Below are positions 1 to 15,408 of a stretch of 25,000 nucleotides of DNA, piece by piece. The stretch is from Anaeromyces robustus. Taxonomy: Eukaryota > Neocallimastigomycota > Neocallimastigomycetes > Neocallimastigales > Neocallimastigaceae. The translations under genes were made by a program, and so were the position numbers. The notes below the pieces were generated by a model that was given only the letters and a program-made list of their open reading frames with translations, searched no databases and was not told the DNA's origin. Within the stretch, counting starts at the first letter, position 1, and each line of letters starts with the position of its first letter. The stretch spans positions 1-25,000 of the forward strand of contig MCFG01000392.1 of the NCBI GenBank assembly GCA_002104895.1, read 5' to 3'.

Positions 1-391
1 TTAATTGTTATTGGTTTTGAATTTGTCCAAGTAGTATGAATGAATTCTTTTTCACTAGAAGGCGGTTGACAATTATAGGCTATAATTCTACTATCTTTAT
101 CTTCATCATTATTTACCATTTCATTTTGAATCATATTAATTTTATTATTCTAAATAAAAATTATATTTAATATTATTATATTATATTATATATTATATTA
201 TATTATATTATATTATATTATATATATAACTTTAAAAAAATAATTACTTCATTTTTTATCTCATTCAATTTATTTTCAACTTTATTGTTATAATCAGAAA
301 AAATATTATTCTTAACAAAATTATCACGTTTCTTTATAATTTGTTGAGGTATTTGATTATATGAAGTTAATGGTTTTCGTTTATAATCCAT
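1..391 (-). CDS. Unrecognised gene, 5' part only (runs off left edge)
   Basis: Two exons read leftwards. Exon 1 is 391-248, starts at an ATG with an in-frame TAA three codons upstream, and encodes 48 residues beginning MDYKRKPLTSYNQ. A GTAATT donor at 247 and a TTTAG acceptor at 151-150 bound a 98-bp phase-0 intron. Exon 2 (149-1) stays open to the window edge, giving at least 97 residues. Composition is unlike the flanking A/T-only DNA: mixed codons, including a Pro-Pro-Ser-Ser stretch and a Thr-Thr-Trp-Thr stretch near the edge. The visible part is hydrophilic, rich in Lys, Asn and Asp/Glu, with no signal peptide or membrane segment. I recognise no family. It lies tail-ward of ERCC1 on the same strand with about 950 bp between. 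Confidence 0.6.
176..226. repeat. TATAT-type microsatellite in intron 1 of the left-edge gene
   Basis: Short runs of ATATT/TATAT units fill most of the 98-bp intron at 150-247. Confidence 0.7.
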
Positions 392-1340
392 TTTTAATTA
401 TTATTTTTATAAATGTAATATTAAAAAAAAGCAATGTTAATAAAAATAACTTTTCTTTGTTATATTGTTTTACTCTTTTATCTTTATTCTATTTTTATTT
501 TATTTTTATTATATATAACTTTTTTATTGAGAAAAATACTATAAAAATAAAAATATATTTACATATATATACAATTTTATAAAATAATAATAATTATTAA
601 ATAATAAAAATAAAAAAAAATTATAAAATATAAAAATATAAAAATAAATACATCAATTTTTAAATAATTAACAATATAAATGAGTTAAAATTCATAAAGT
701 ATAAATATAAATTTTCAAAATTTTCCTATTTTATTTTTTTCATTATTAATTATATTTTTAAAGATAAAGATAAAATAATAAAAATATGTAAAAAAATATA
801 TTCACAATTATTTAAAAAAAAAAAAAAAAACAAAAAACTTTTTGAAATTATATAATTAAAGTTTGAAATGAAAAATTTTCTTGTCCTCTTTATTTGTTAA
901 AAATTAATGTAATACATAACATTTTTATTAACTTTCACGTGATTTTATCACATTTACTAAAAGTATTAATAATGTAATAATGTGAATTTAAAAAGTCGAT
1001 AAATATTTCACATATTTACTTATATTTAGTTTTACCCAATAATTTTTTTATATTACTAATTAATAAATAATATGAATATACAAAAATGCTTATTCAAATT
1101 ATTAATAATGTATCAACAAAATAAAAATAAAGAAAATTCTTAATCACTTTTTTGGTCATATTTTTTTGGATATTTTTATTATTTGTCTTTTCTAATTCAT
1201 AATAAAAATAATTATATATAATTATAACAAAAAATAATAGAAAGAAAGGGCAATAAAATAAGAAAAAGTTTTTTTATTGTAAAATTTATTGATTATAATT
1301 AAAGTATTAACATATGTATAATTTTTTAATTTATTTGTTA
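392..1340. other. Intergenic spacer, no gene seen
   Basis: A/T-only sequence with poly-A and poly-T runs between the ERCC1 stop and the start of the left-edge gene. It should hold the ERCC1 3' end and the promoter of the left-edge gene, but no individual signal can be told apart from the background. Confidence 0.6.
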
Positions 1341-3319
<1,979 letters not shown>

Positions 3320-3920
3320 CTTTATTTAAATTCCTGTCCTTAAAGTAAATGTATATTAAAATTAATATTATCTCTTTAATCTAATTTTAAATTAAATGTT
3401 AATAATGATAAACAGCTAATAATAAATTATAAATGAAATCTGTATAATTCTTATTGAATTATATCAGTTAAAAAAATTATAGAATGAAATTACAAAATAT
3501 GGAAAAAGATCATCTTTATATATATATATTAAGTTTATTATATTAATTATATTATTATTTATTTGTAATTTTTAATTTTTTATTTAATTTATTTTTTTTA
3601 ACAATTTATTTTATATTTTATAATTTATTTATTATATTTACTTATTAGGTTTTTTATTATTTATTATCAATTCTTTGTTTTGTTATTCATGGAATTTTTT
3701 TTATTTTTTTTTAATAATTATTTAGTTATTATTATTATTATTATTTTACTTTATTTTTTATTTTATTTTATTATATTTTATTATATATTAATATAATTTA
3801 TTTATAATTTATTTTTATTTTTTAGTTTATATTTTTTTTATTTTTATAATAAATATGAGAAATAATATAAATTAATTTATATAGAAATTATCTATTCAAC
3901 AATTATATTTTTTAAATTGT
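3320..3920. other. Intergenic spacer between ERCC1 and SAM synthetase
   Basis: About 600 bp of nearly pure A/T between the SAM-synthetase stop and the ERCC1 start; both genes point left. It must contain a 3' end and a promoter, but I can identify neither. No open frame of note. Confidence 0.6.
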
Positions 3921-6494
<2,574 letters not shown>

Positions 6495-6805
6495 CTTTAA
6501 ATTATAATTATAATTCTTAATGTATTAAAAAATATATCAAAAAATAAAAGATAATATTAGTATTTTTTAAATTTCATATTTTTATAAATGAAAATAAAAT
6601 GTTTTTTAATACGGACTCAAAAAATGTCTAATAAAAAATGTATTATTAATATATTATTAATAGTTATCTCTCGAGATTTATAATTTTTATTTTTATTATT
6701 ATTGTATAGTTATTCTTAAAGAATAATGAATATATAAATTTATAAATTTATATAAGAAATGTTATAAATGTTATAGAATTATATATTATTGTATTATAAA
6801 ATCTC

Positions 6806-6837
<32 letters not shown>

Positions 6838-6928
6838 TACGTTTATATATAATTAATTAAAATTATACGATACATTATTATGTATCAAAAAAAATGTATA
6901 TAATATATCAATTATACATTTATATATT
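6495..6928. other. Upstream region of SAM synthetase
   Basis: A/T-rich, with a poly-A run at about 6811-6837. It is part of the divergent spacer between SAM synthetase (left) and the Nab3-like gene (right). No specific promoter element can be supported. Confidence 0.5.
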
Positions 6929-7322
6929 CAATATATTGGAAATAGGGCATTTCGGCAATGTACATGAAATTTTTTGCATTGACAGGCCCTTTACGCCATA
7001 TTTCATATTATAAATGTGTATAAATTTTTTGAACGCCATATTTATATTAAAAATTTTTTTGGAGAGTTTATATACTAGTACTTGTATATTTATTACATAT
7101 CTTATTTTATTTTATTTTATTTTATTTTATTTTATTTTATTTTATTTTATTTTATTTTATTTTATTTTATTTTATTTTATTTTATTTTATTTTATTTTGT
7201 TTTATTTTATTTTATTTTATTTTATTTTATTTTATTTTATTTTATTTTATTTTATTTTATTTTATTTTATGCGCAATACATTTACGAAATACATTGCCGA
7301 ATGCACACTTCCCAATATATTG
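6929..7322. mobile_element. MITE-like element with about 33-bp terminal inverted repeats
   Basis: The left end at 6929-6962 (CAATATATTGG, then GGGCATTTCGGCAATGTA) matches the reverse complement of 7290-7322 (CAATATATTGG, then GTGCATTCGGCAATGTA) at roughly 80% identity by eye. The outer CAATATATTG is itself palindromic, so the true edge may be TTGG...CCAA (6936-7315, 380 bp) flanked by TA-rich target sequence, as TA-inserting (Tc1/mariner-type) non-autonomous elements do. Inside, two copies of an ACGCCATATTT motif lie at about 6993 and 7035, followed by a long TTTTA repeat. There is no coding capacity. Family assignment is inference. Confidence 0.6.
7102..7270. repeat. (TTTTA)n microsatellite inside the MITE-like element
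   Basis: About 34 pentanucleotide units with a single T-to-G type interruption near 7199. It accounts for nearly half of the element. Confidence 0.95.
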
Positions 7323-7373
7323 TATTACATATAAGAATGGAATAAAATTAAGGAATAATATCTATGGGTTGGT

Positions 7374-7427
7374 CATAATATATTTATAAACAAATATATT
7401 TTCATATTTGTATATAAATATGTTATA
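7374..7427. repeat. Hairpin: 24-bp inverted repeat with 6-base loop
   Basis: Arms 7374-7397 and 7404-7427 pair with three mismatches around the loop ATTTTC. The arms contain ATATTTATA and ACAAATAT. It lies about 50 bp to the right of the MITE-like element. Confidence 0.7.
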
Positions 7428-9513
7428 AGGGAAAATAATTTTTGTAATATATCATATTTAATATGGACATAAATTATACTATACGAAGGAATGCTATTAA
7501 CAGGAATTATTATTAAAATGGTCATTAATTAGTAAGATTCAGTATTTATATTATAATGATTTTTATTTTTTATTTCATTATATGTATTTAAACATTAATA
7601 TTTAATAATTTATATTATATTTATAATTTGATATATAATAATATAATGATATTGATTTAAAATTATATCAATATTTAATAGATCTGCTTTTAGCAAGCAA
7701 CATATTGAATTTTGCTGTAATTATATTATTAATAAATTTGTTAATTGTCTAATATAATACTATTTAGTCATTTCATATAATAATTTCTTTAATTAATAAT
7801 AAAAAATATTGAATTAATAATTAATTTAAAGATAAATGAATTTTCTTTAATAACTATAAAAAATGAAAAAATCTTTATACATTACGTTTTTACAATATTT
7901 TATAATATTGTAGTACATTTAATTAAAGTAATGTAAGCCATTATTTTCATGAATTTATTTAATATATTAACATATATATACATAATAAAATAATAAATAT
8001 ATATTAATATATAGATAAAAATATTAGAAATTATTAAATTTTAATAAAATATTAAAATTTTTATATTATAAATATTATAACAAAAATAAAAAATTAAAAT
8101 ATTGTTAAAAATATTAAATTTAAGAAAAAAAAATATTCCATTTTATTTATTTTAAGAATATTAATATAAATAAAAAAAATAATTTTTATAGAAAACATTT
8201 TATGAAATAATTAGATAAAAAGTTATCAAAAGTAAAAATATTGTATATATATAATATTTATAACAATACATTTTTAATGTTAGTATTTCGATTATTTTAT
8301 TTATTGAAGTTAATCTAAATTTGTTCAATTATCCATTTTTTGTTATTTCTTCAAACATAAAATTGATTTTCAAAACAAACATATTATATGTTTTAAATTA
8401 TATGTTTTAAAATATATAAAAATATATTTGAAGAATATACAAATAAAAGCTTTTTTTTATTATTTGATTATTTTTTACCTTTTTTTATTGAATATTTAAA
8501 AGATTCAAAAAAATATTCATATTCTTTTAGCATTTTCAAAGTAATCATTTTTTGATCAAAAAAGTTGAGTTCTCATTTTTGAAAAATTTCTGTTTTTTCT
8601 TTTTTCTTCTATTTTAAATATTATCAATAATACAAAGAAGAAAATTAGTGGGAATTATGAATTAAGAAAAGAAAAAGACAAAAAAATAAAAAAAAAAAAA
8701 AAAAAAAGAGAGAAAAAAGACTTATCCTTATTAATTGTTCCTTTTTTAAATATTCAATTTGCATTGATTATAGTAATTCCTTTGTCATAAGTATACTTTT
8801 GTAAATTCAAGAATTTATTTCTTTTCAGGTAATTCTCTTTCTTTTCAAATTTAATGTTTTTTTAATATACAACGTCATATTTTCATATTTTTTTTCTTTT
8901 TATTTTATTATCTATTTTTTTTTTCTTTTTCTTTTTTTTTTTTTTTTCTTTTTTTTTTTTTACTCTTATTATTACAAATTTAGAAAGTAATAAGTATTCT
9001 AGAATATAATTTACTAAATAACTTATGAAAAATGAAACTATAATAATTTTAAAACAAATAATTAAAAAGTTAAAAATTTCTTTTAAAAATGAAAATATAA
9101 AAATAATTAAATAAGAACAAAAATAAAAATTAATTAAAGAATATCAAATTTAAAATATGTAAATTTATATAATAGTCAAGAAGAGATTTTTTTTGTTTAA
9201 CAAAAAAGATTTATTTTTATTTCTATTTTTTATTTTATTTATTTTTTAATTAAACGTAATAATAATGATAATTAATTTATATAAGCAATATATATTTATA
9301 AAAAAATTTTAATAAATTTAAACATTAGTAGTATTTTTTATTAATCTTATATGTATATATATATTTCCTTTCTTTCTATCAAATAATGTATGTTTTTTTT
9401 AATAATTCCTGCTAAATTTTAAATTTTTTGTAAATTTTATTTATATCAAACAGTCTCTTTAATTATATTAAAATTTAAATTAAAAATTCTTCAAAATTCT
9501 TCAAGGAAAAGAT
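7428..9513. other. Intergenic region upstream of the Nab3-like gene
   Basis: About 2 kb of A/T-rich DNA with no supportable gene. It holds a nested hairpin at 7878-7935, a perfect palindrome TTTTTTGATCAAAAAA at 8548-8563, a poly-A run near 8689-8706 and pyrimidine-rich runs at 8890-8960. A CAG/GTAATT at 8828-8829 followed by a CTTCAAG at about 9499-9505 could be the ends of a 5'-leader intron, but this is weak. Confidence 0.5.
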
Positions 9514-12500
9514 ATGTATTATAATAATACGACTGGCGCAAATCTAAGCGCAGTCAATCCTAATGTAAATGGAGGCGGGGGATCGAATAATAATAGTAGC
9601 GGAAGTAATGGAAATCACGGTATTATGAATAATAATAATAGTAATAATAATAATAAAAATAATTCCTATTTAAGAAACTCAATGTCTAATAGTTCATATC
9701 ATCCGATGTCCTCTATGAATTCAAACTCTAATTTCAATTCTATGGGAAATTTGAATTCTAATAATCCATCAAATTCTAGTTTTAATAATAACCATTCAAA
9801 TAGTATGAGAAATAGTCCTAATAATCCTTTAAATATGTATTCAAATATGAACAATGGTGGTATGACTGGTATTCCAGGTAATATGAATAATAATATGAAT
9901 CATGGAATGACAATGAATATGGGAATGATAAATCATAATAATAATGGAAATAATTCAAATAATTCTACAAATACAAATGCCAATTCTAATACTAACAACA
10001 ACAATAATAATAATAATAATAATGGAGGAAATGTTATGAATTCTATGGGAATGAATTCAATGAATATGATGAACTCAATGAATTCATTGAATCCGATGAT
10101 GTTAGGAATGAATATGAATGGAATGATGAATAATTCTAATAATCCAAATATTAATAATTTGAATAATATGAATATGCCAATGAATGGCATGCCAATGAAT
10201 AATAATATGAATATGAATATGAATATGAATATGAATATGCAAAATATGAGAATGATGCCTAATATGCAAAATATGAATTTAGGAATGTCATCAAAACCAA
10301 AAAATGAACAACATAAGGTTTTTTTATATTCTGATGTTAATTTTATTAAAAATCTTCCTAGAGATTCAAGATTATTTATAGGTAATTTAGCAAGTGAAAA
10401 AACTAACAAAAATGAATTGGCTTCTATTTTTAGTCGCTATGGAAATATTTATGAGATTGTAATTAAAAGTAGTTATGGTTTTATTCAATTTGATAGTCGT
10501 GAAAGTTGTCAAAAAGCTATTAATAGTGAGAATCGTAGACCAATAGGTGGTTTACCAATAGGTAAATTATCAATTTCAAATTTTTATAGTTATTTAATTA
10601 ATTTCCATTTTTTAAATTAATTAATTATTTATTTATATTATTAATTTTTTTTATTTTTTATTTATATTATTAATTTTTTTTTATTTTTTATTTATATTAT
10701 TAATTTTTTTTTATTTTTTATTTATATTATTAATTTTTTTATTTTTTTTTTTTTCATTTTTATTTTTTATTATTTGTATATATTATTTAATTTTTTTTTT
10801 TTTTATTTTTATTTTTTATTTATTTGTATATATTTTTTAATTTTTTTTTAATGATATCAACAACAACAATAATAATAAAAATGAAATGTAAATGAAAATA
10901 ATAGATTTAAAGGTTTCAAAAAGTCGTCAAGATAGGGAAAGAAATAATCAGAGAAATGATAAGAATAATGATAGAAATAGAAATAGACCAAGGTATAGAA
11001 GCCGTAGTAGAAGCCGTGATCGTGATCGTGATAGAGAAAGAATTAGAAACCGTAGTAGAAGCAGAAGTAGAAGTAGAAGCAGAAGTAGAAGTCGAAACAA
11101 AAGTAGAAGTAGAAGTAGAAGCAGAATAAGAGATCGTGATAGAAATAGAGAAAGAAACAGAGATAGAAGTCGCGATAGAGAGAAAGATAGAAATCGTGAT
11201 AAAGAAAGAAGTAGAAAAGATAGGAGCCGCAGTAGAAATAGAGATAAAAACAGAAGTCATAGTAGAGATAAAGATAAGGATAAAAGTGTAAAAAATAAAG
11301 ACAAAGAAAAGTCTTCTTCAAAAGAAAAGGATAAAGAAAAAGAAATGAAAAATGAAAAAGATAAAAATAAAAATGATAATAATGTTGATAATGATAATAA
11401 CAATGATATCGTTAATGAAAATGATATTGATATTGATAAAAACAATGATAATGATGGCAATACTAATGACAGTGATAATGATGACGTGAGTGAAAATGAG
11501 GATAATAATAATGATATAAAAAACGAAGAGAATTCAAATAATAATGAAAGTGAAAATATTATTGAAGATGATAATAAATCAGAAGAAAGATCTATATTAA
11601 ATAATATGGATGTAGATAATGTATCAAATAAAGATGAAACTTTAAATAATGATGATAAGAATGAAATTTCTTTAGAAAGTAAAGATGGTCAAGTAAATGC
11701 TGATGAGAATCTTGATAGTATAGATAAAGAAGAAGATCAAAGTAAAAATGATGAAATATCAGTTGAAGAAAATATTGAAAAAGAAAAAGAGGGTCAAGAA
11801 AATGATGGTAAAGAAGATAATAGTAAAAGTGATACTGAAACTAAAAAGAATAATGATTCAAAAGATTTATCAGATACTAAAAAAGATAATAAAGATAAAA
11901 AAGATAAAAAAGAAAAAGAGAAAGATAAAGAAAAATCAAAAGATAAAGATAAAGAAAAAGAAAAAGAAAAAAATGGAAAAAATGAACACAAAAATGATAA
12001 GAATAATAGTAGTAAATCCAGTAATAATAAGAAAAGTTCAAAGAATGATAAAAGTAGAAGTAGTAGTAAGAAAAATAAAACAGATGATACATCAGATGAA
12101 AGTGGACAAACAGAATCAAATAGTAGCATTCGTGAATCAAGTAGACATGATAAAGGTTCATCAAAATCAAGTCGAGATCATCATAGACATGATCATGATT
12201 ATCATCCATATAGTAGTAGTCATCATCGTCATAGATCATCAAGTAGAAATAGAAGAGAAAGAGATGATCGTCAAAGAAGATCTCGTTCAAGAAGTAATTC
12301 AAGAAGAGGAAATAATAATAGAAATAGAGATGATAGATATCAAAGAAGTAATAATAACAATAATAACAACAACAATAATAATAATAGAAGAAATGGTAAT
12401 AGAGGCAATAGAGGACATGTTGAAAAACATACAAATGTTGATTTTACACCTCCAAAAAGAAATGGACCTGTTCCAATTTGTCAAATGGTTGTTATTGGCG

Positions 12501-13345
12501 AAGTTGAAAAGTAAATATATACGTATATTTTTATTACCAATGATTATTAAATCTTTTTATATATATAAATAAAATTAACTTATTTTTTTTTTTTTTTATT
12601 ATTATTATAAATTCTTTAAATAATTAATAAAAACAATAATAATGAAAACAATAAATACAGGGATGTCATTAATCAAATTGAAAATGGCGCAAAGAAAGGA
12701 AATATTAGAATGGAAACATTATATATTAGTCCAAAATACTCTATACCTGTCGTTGTTGAACAATTTAAACTTGAAGGTGTAAAAGCTGTTATCGTTATAG
12801 AACGTGAAACAAAAACAATTGTATTACGTATATTTGATAATAATGGCAATGAAAAAGGTAATTTATTTTATATTATTTATTTTATTTTATTTTATTTTAT
12901 TGTATATTATATTACATTATATATTCATTTGTAAATATTTATTATTTATTATTTATATGTTAATTTTTATTTATTTATCTCAAATTAATGAAAAATATTA
13001 TATATATATATATATATATATTTAACATACATAATATATTATATATTTATTATAATTATTATTATTTAGAATATAATAATATAAGTCCATCTGATTGTGT
13101 TAAGAGAATGAATGAAAGTCCTGTAATTAAAAATGCTATTCAGAATTACATGAACCCAAATAGTTTTAATAATAATATGAATAATATGGGAATGAATATG
13201 ATGAATCCATACATGAATAATATGTATGGAATGAATATAAACAGTATGAATAATATGAACAATATGAATATGATGAATATGAATGGCATGAATATGTCTC
13301 ATATGAATAGTATAATGAATAAGAATATGATGAATAATAATAATA

Positions 13346-13376
<31 letters not shown>

Positions 13377-13997
13377 TAGTAATAATAATAATAATAATAA
13401 TTATTCAATGATGTCCTCATATCAACAAAATTATTCTATGTCAAATATGAATCCACAAAATATGATGATGAATATGTCTAATTTATCTAATATGAATTAT
13501 TCCAACAATATGTCTTTATCATCTTCACCGTCTTCTACTCATAATAATAATAATAATAATAGTAATAATAATAATAATAATAGTAGTAATAGTAATAATA
13601 ATTCTAATACTACTAATAATAATAATCACAATAATAATAATAATGGTAATGTTATGTATAATCCATATCGTCCGAATGGTCCAAATGGAAATAATATGAA
13701 TTTGTCTCCATCTACTTCTTCTTCTACAATACCTAGTACTTCTTCTTTTAATCCGAATTTTAATACTTTAACTAATATTCTTTCTCGTTTTGGAGATAAT
13801 AACTCCAATAAATCCTCTCTTTTCCCAAACTTTAATGCTGCTAATAATAATACTAACAACCCAAATAATAATTCTAATAATAATTCTAATAACACGAATA
13901 ACTCTAATAATAGTTTTAATAATCAAAATAATCAAAATATGTTAAATAAAAATAGTAAGTCCATGATGAATCAAAAGTCACCTATGAGAAATATGTC

Positions 13998-14045
<48 letters not shown>

Positions 14046-14181
14046 AAATAATACTAATAGTAATAATAATTCACTTTCGGATATTTTGCAAAAATTGAAA
14101 TCTATTCCACAAAACAATCATAATCCTAATGGTATTATGAATTCTTTCCCATCTCTTGGAACTCAAATGAATTCATCACTA

Positions 14182-14239
<58 letters not shown>

Positions 14240-14472
14240 CTAATAATAATGGTATGTTAGGTTATAATTCAATGGATCCATTGCATTCCATGAATAATTC
14301 TAATAATTTTAATCTTATGTCCAATGCTTTAGGTCAACCTAACTATTCTAATTCTAATTATAATAATTCTTCTAATTCAAAGTCCAATAATAATAATAAT
14401 AATAATAATAGTAATAACAAGAATCAAGGTATGGGCTTTGGACAAAATAATTACAATAATTTTTATAAATAA
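9514..14472 (+). CDS. NAB3: Nab3-like RNA-binding protein (RRM + RS linker + C-terminal domain)
   Basis: Likely nuclear RNA-binding partner in Nrd1-Nab3-Sen1 type termination of short non-coding RNA polymerase II transcripts (role by family). Exons: 9514-10561, 10905-12510, 12661-12857, 13070-14472; 1417 aa. Residues 1-265 are Asn/Met/Ser-rich. The RRM is about 285-357, with RNP2 LFIGNL (287-292), RNP1 SSYGFIQF (319-326), and its last strand rebuilt across intron 1 (GGLPI/DLKVSKSR). An RS/RD-rich block (372-475), a long Lys/Asp/Glu/Asn-rich segment and a second Arg/Ser/His block (about 752-858) follow. A folded domain is about 866-962 (CQMVVIGEVEK, METLYISPKYSIP, EGVKAVIVI, LRIFDNNG), matching my memory of the fungal Nab3 C-terminal domain and, more distantly, animal NCOA5. 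Residues 963-1417 are Asn/Met-rich with long poly-Asn. The combination of both domains supports Nab3; an NCOA5-like co-regulator is the alternative. Confidence 0.85.
10629..10741. repeat. 30-bp minisatellite in intron 1 of the Nab3-like gene
   Basis: About four tandem copies of a T-rich 30-bp unit containing TTTATATTATTAATTT; copies at 10651-10680, 10681-10710 and 10711-10740 are near identical. Two longer diverged units (with ATTTGTATATATT) follow to about 10849. They make up most of the 343-bp intron (10562-10904). Confidence 0.9.
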
Positions 14473-14703
14473 GGTAAAATTTATAACTAATAAATAATAA
14501 ATAAATAAATAAATCATAAATTAATAAGAAATAAATAAATAAATAAATAAATAATATTTAATAAATATCAAATAATTATTATTTTATAAGATATTAATAT
14601 TTATCTAAATAAAATTATTATTATATATTTAAACATTTCTATTATTAATTGATGTAAATTAAACAGTTTATTTATAAATTTTTTTTATTGTTAATATAGT
14701 TTT

Positions 14704-14754
<51 letters not shown>

Positions 14755-15408
14755 TTATATATATATATATAGTATTATTTTTTAATATATATATTTATAT
14801 TAAGATTATAATTTTTTAATAGTCTTGTTACTCTAATTTATTATTAATAACATAACGTTATATTTATTTGTATTATTAATATTATTAATATTATTTTTTA
14901 TTTATTATTTAAAGTATTCAATGTATTATTCTTATTTTTTTTTTTTATAACAATAAATTATATTAAATAAAATTTTATATTTTAAATAAAATTTCAATTT
15001 TAAGTATATTAATAACATAACATTATATTTATTTGTATTATTATTTGTTTTTTCAAAATTTATTATATACGTTTTACTTAAATGTAATCTATATTTCAAA
15101 TGTATGTTATTTTTAAATAAATTATTAAAAAATAAAATAAATATTAATAGTCTGATGATTTATAAAGTAGTTTAATTTTTATAGAGAAGTATAATTCATG
15201 TAGCTCGTTATAAAGCTATATATATATTTCCATTGGTAATCACTTCATTTAAAATCGAGTATAAACTTAGTTATAGTGGTCTCAAGAAATTAACTAAATC
15301 TTCCTATTCTAATACTTTCTCTTATAATTAAATTATATTTGGAAATGATAAATGTATTAACACAATTTTTTATTGTTTCTATTTACATAAAAAAAAAAAA
15401 AAAAAAAA
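14473..15408. other. Intergenic region downstream of the Nab3-like gene
   Basis: A/T-rich DNA with AAAT runs (about 14499-14553), a TTTA microsatellite and short direct repeats such as TAATAACATAACRTTATATTTATTTG (copies near 14845 and 15010). From about 15186 to 15330 the sequence is less A/T-biased and open in one frame for 46 codons, possibly a further piece of the LINE. A poly-A run ends at 15409. Confidence 0.5.
14704..14756. repeat. (TTTA)n microsatellite
   Basis: Around 13 pure tetranucleotide units in the spacer after the Nab3-like gene. Confidence 0.9.

Noticed and set aside
361-582. Plus-strand 73-codon open frame
   Set aside because: It is antisense to exon 1 of the left-edge gene and then runs through A/T-only DNA coding Phe/Tyr/Ile/Lys; no splice or composition support.
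7014-7345. Long open frames coding repeated Ile-Leu-Phe-Tyr-Phe
   Set aside because: They are translations of the TTTTA microsatellite inside the MITE-like element; a 5-bp repeat without stops is open in several frames by chance.
9933-12572. Several overlapping frames in and opposite the Nab3-like exons
   Set aside because: Shadows of AAT, ATG-AAT and AGA-AGT repeats. Only one frame carries RRM and C-terminal-domain residues and joins across introns in phase.
12988-13069. An upstream ATG making the last Nab3-like exon look like a separate gene
   Set aside because: Those codons are intron: ISPSDCVKRM continues the C-terminal domain begun in exon 3, and the TTTAG acceptor at 13069 keeps phase.
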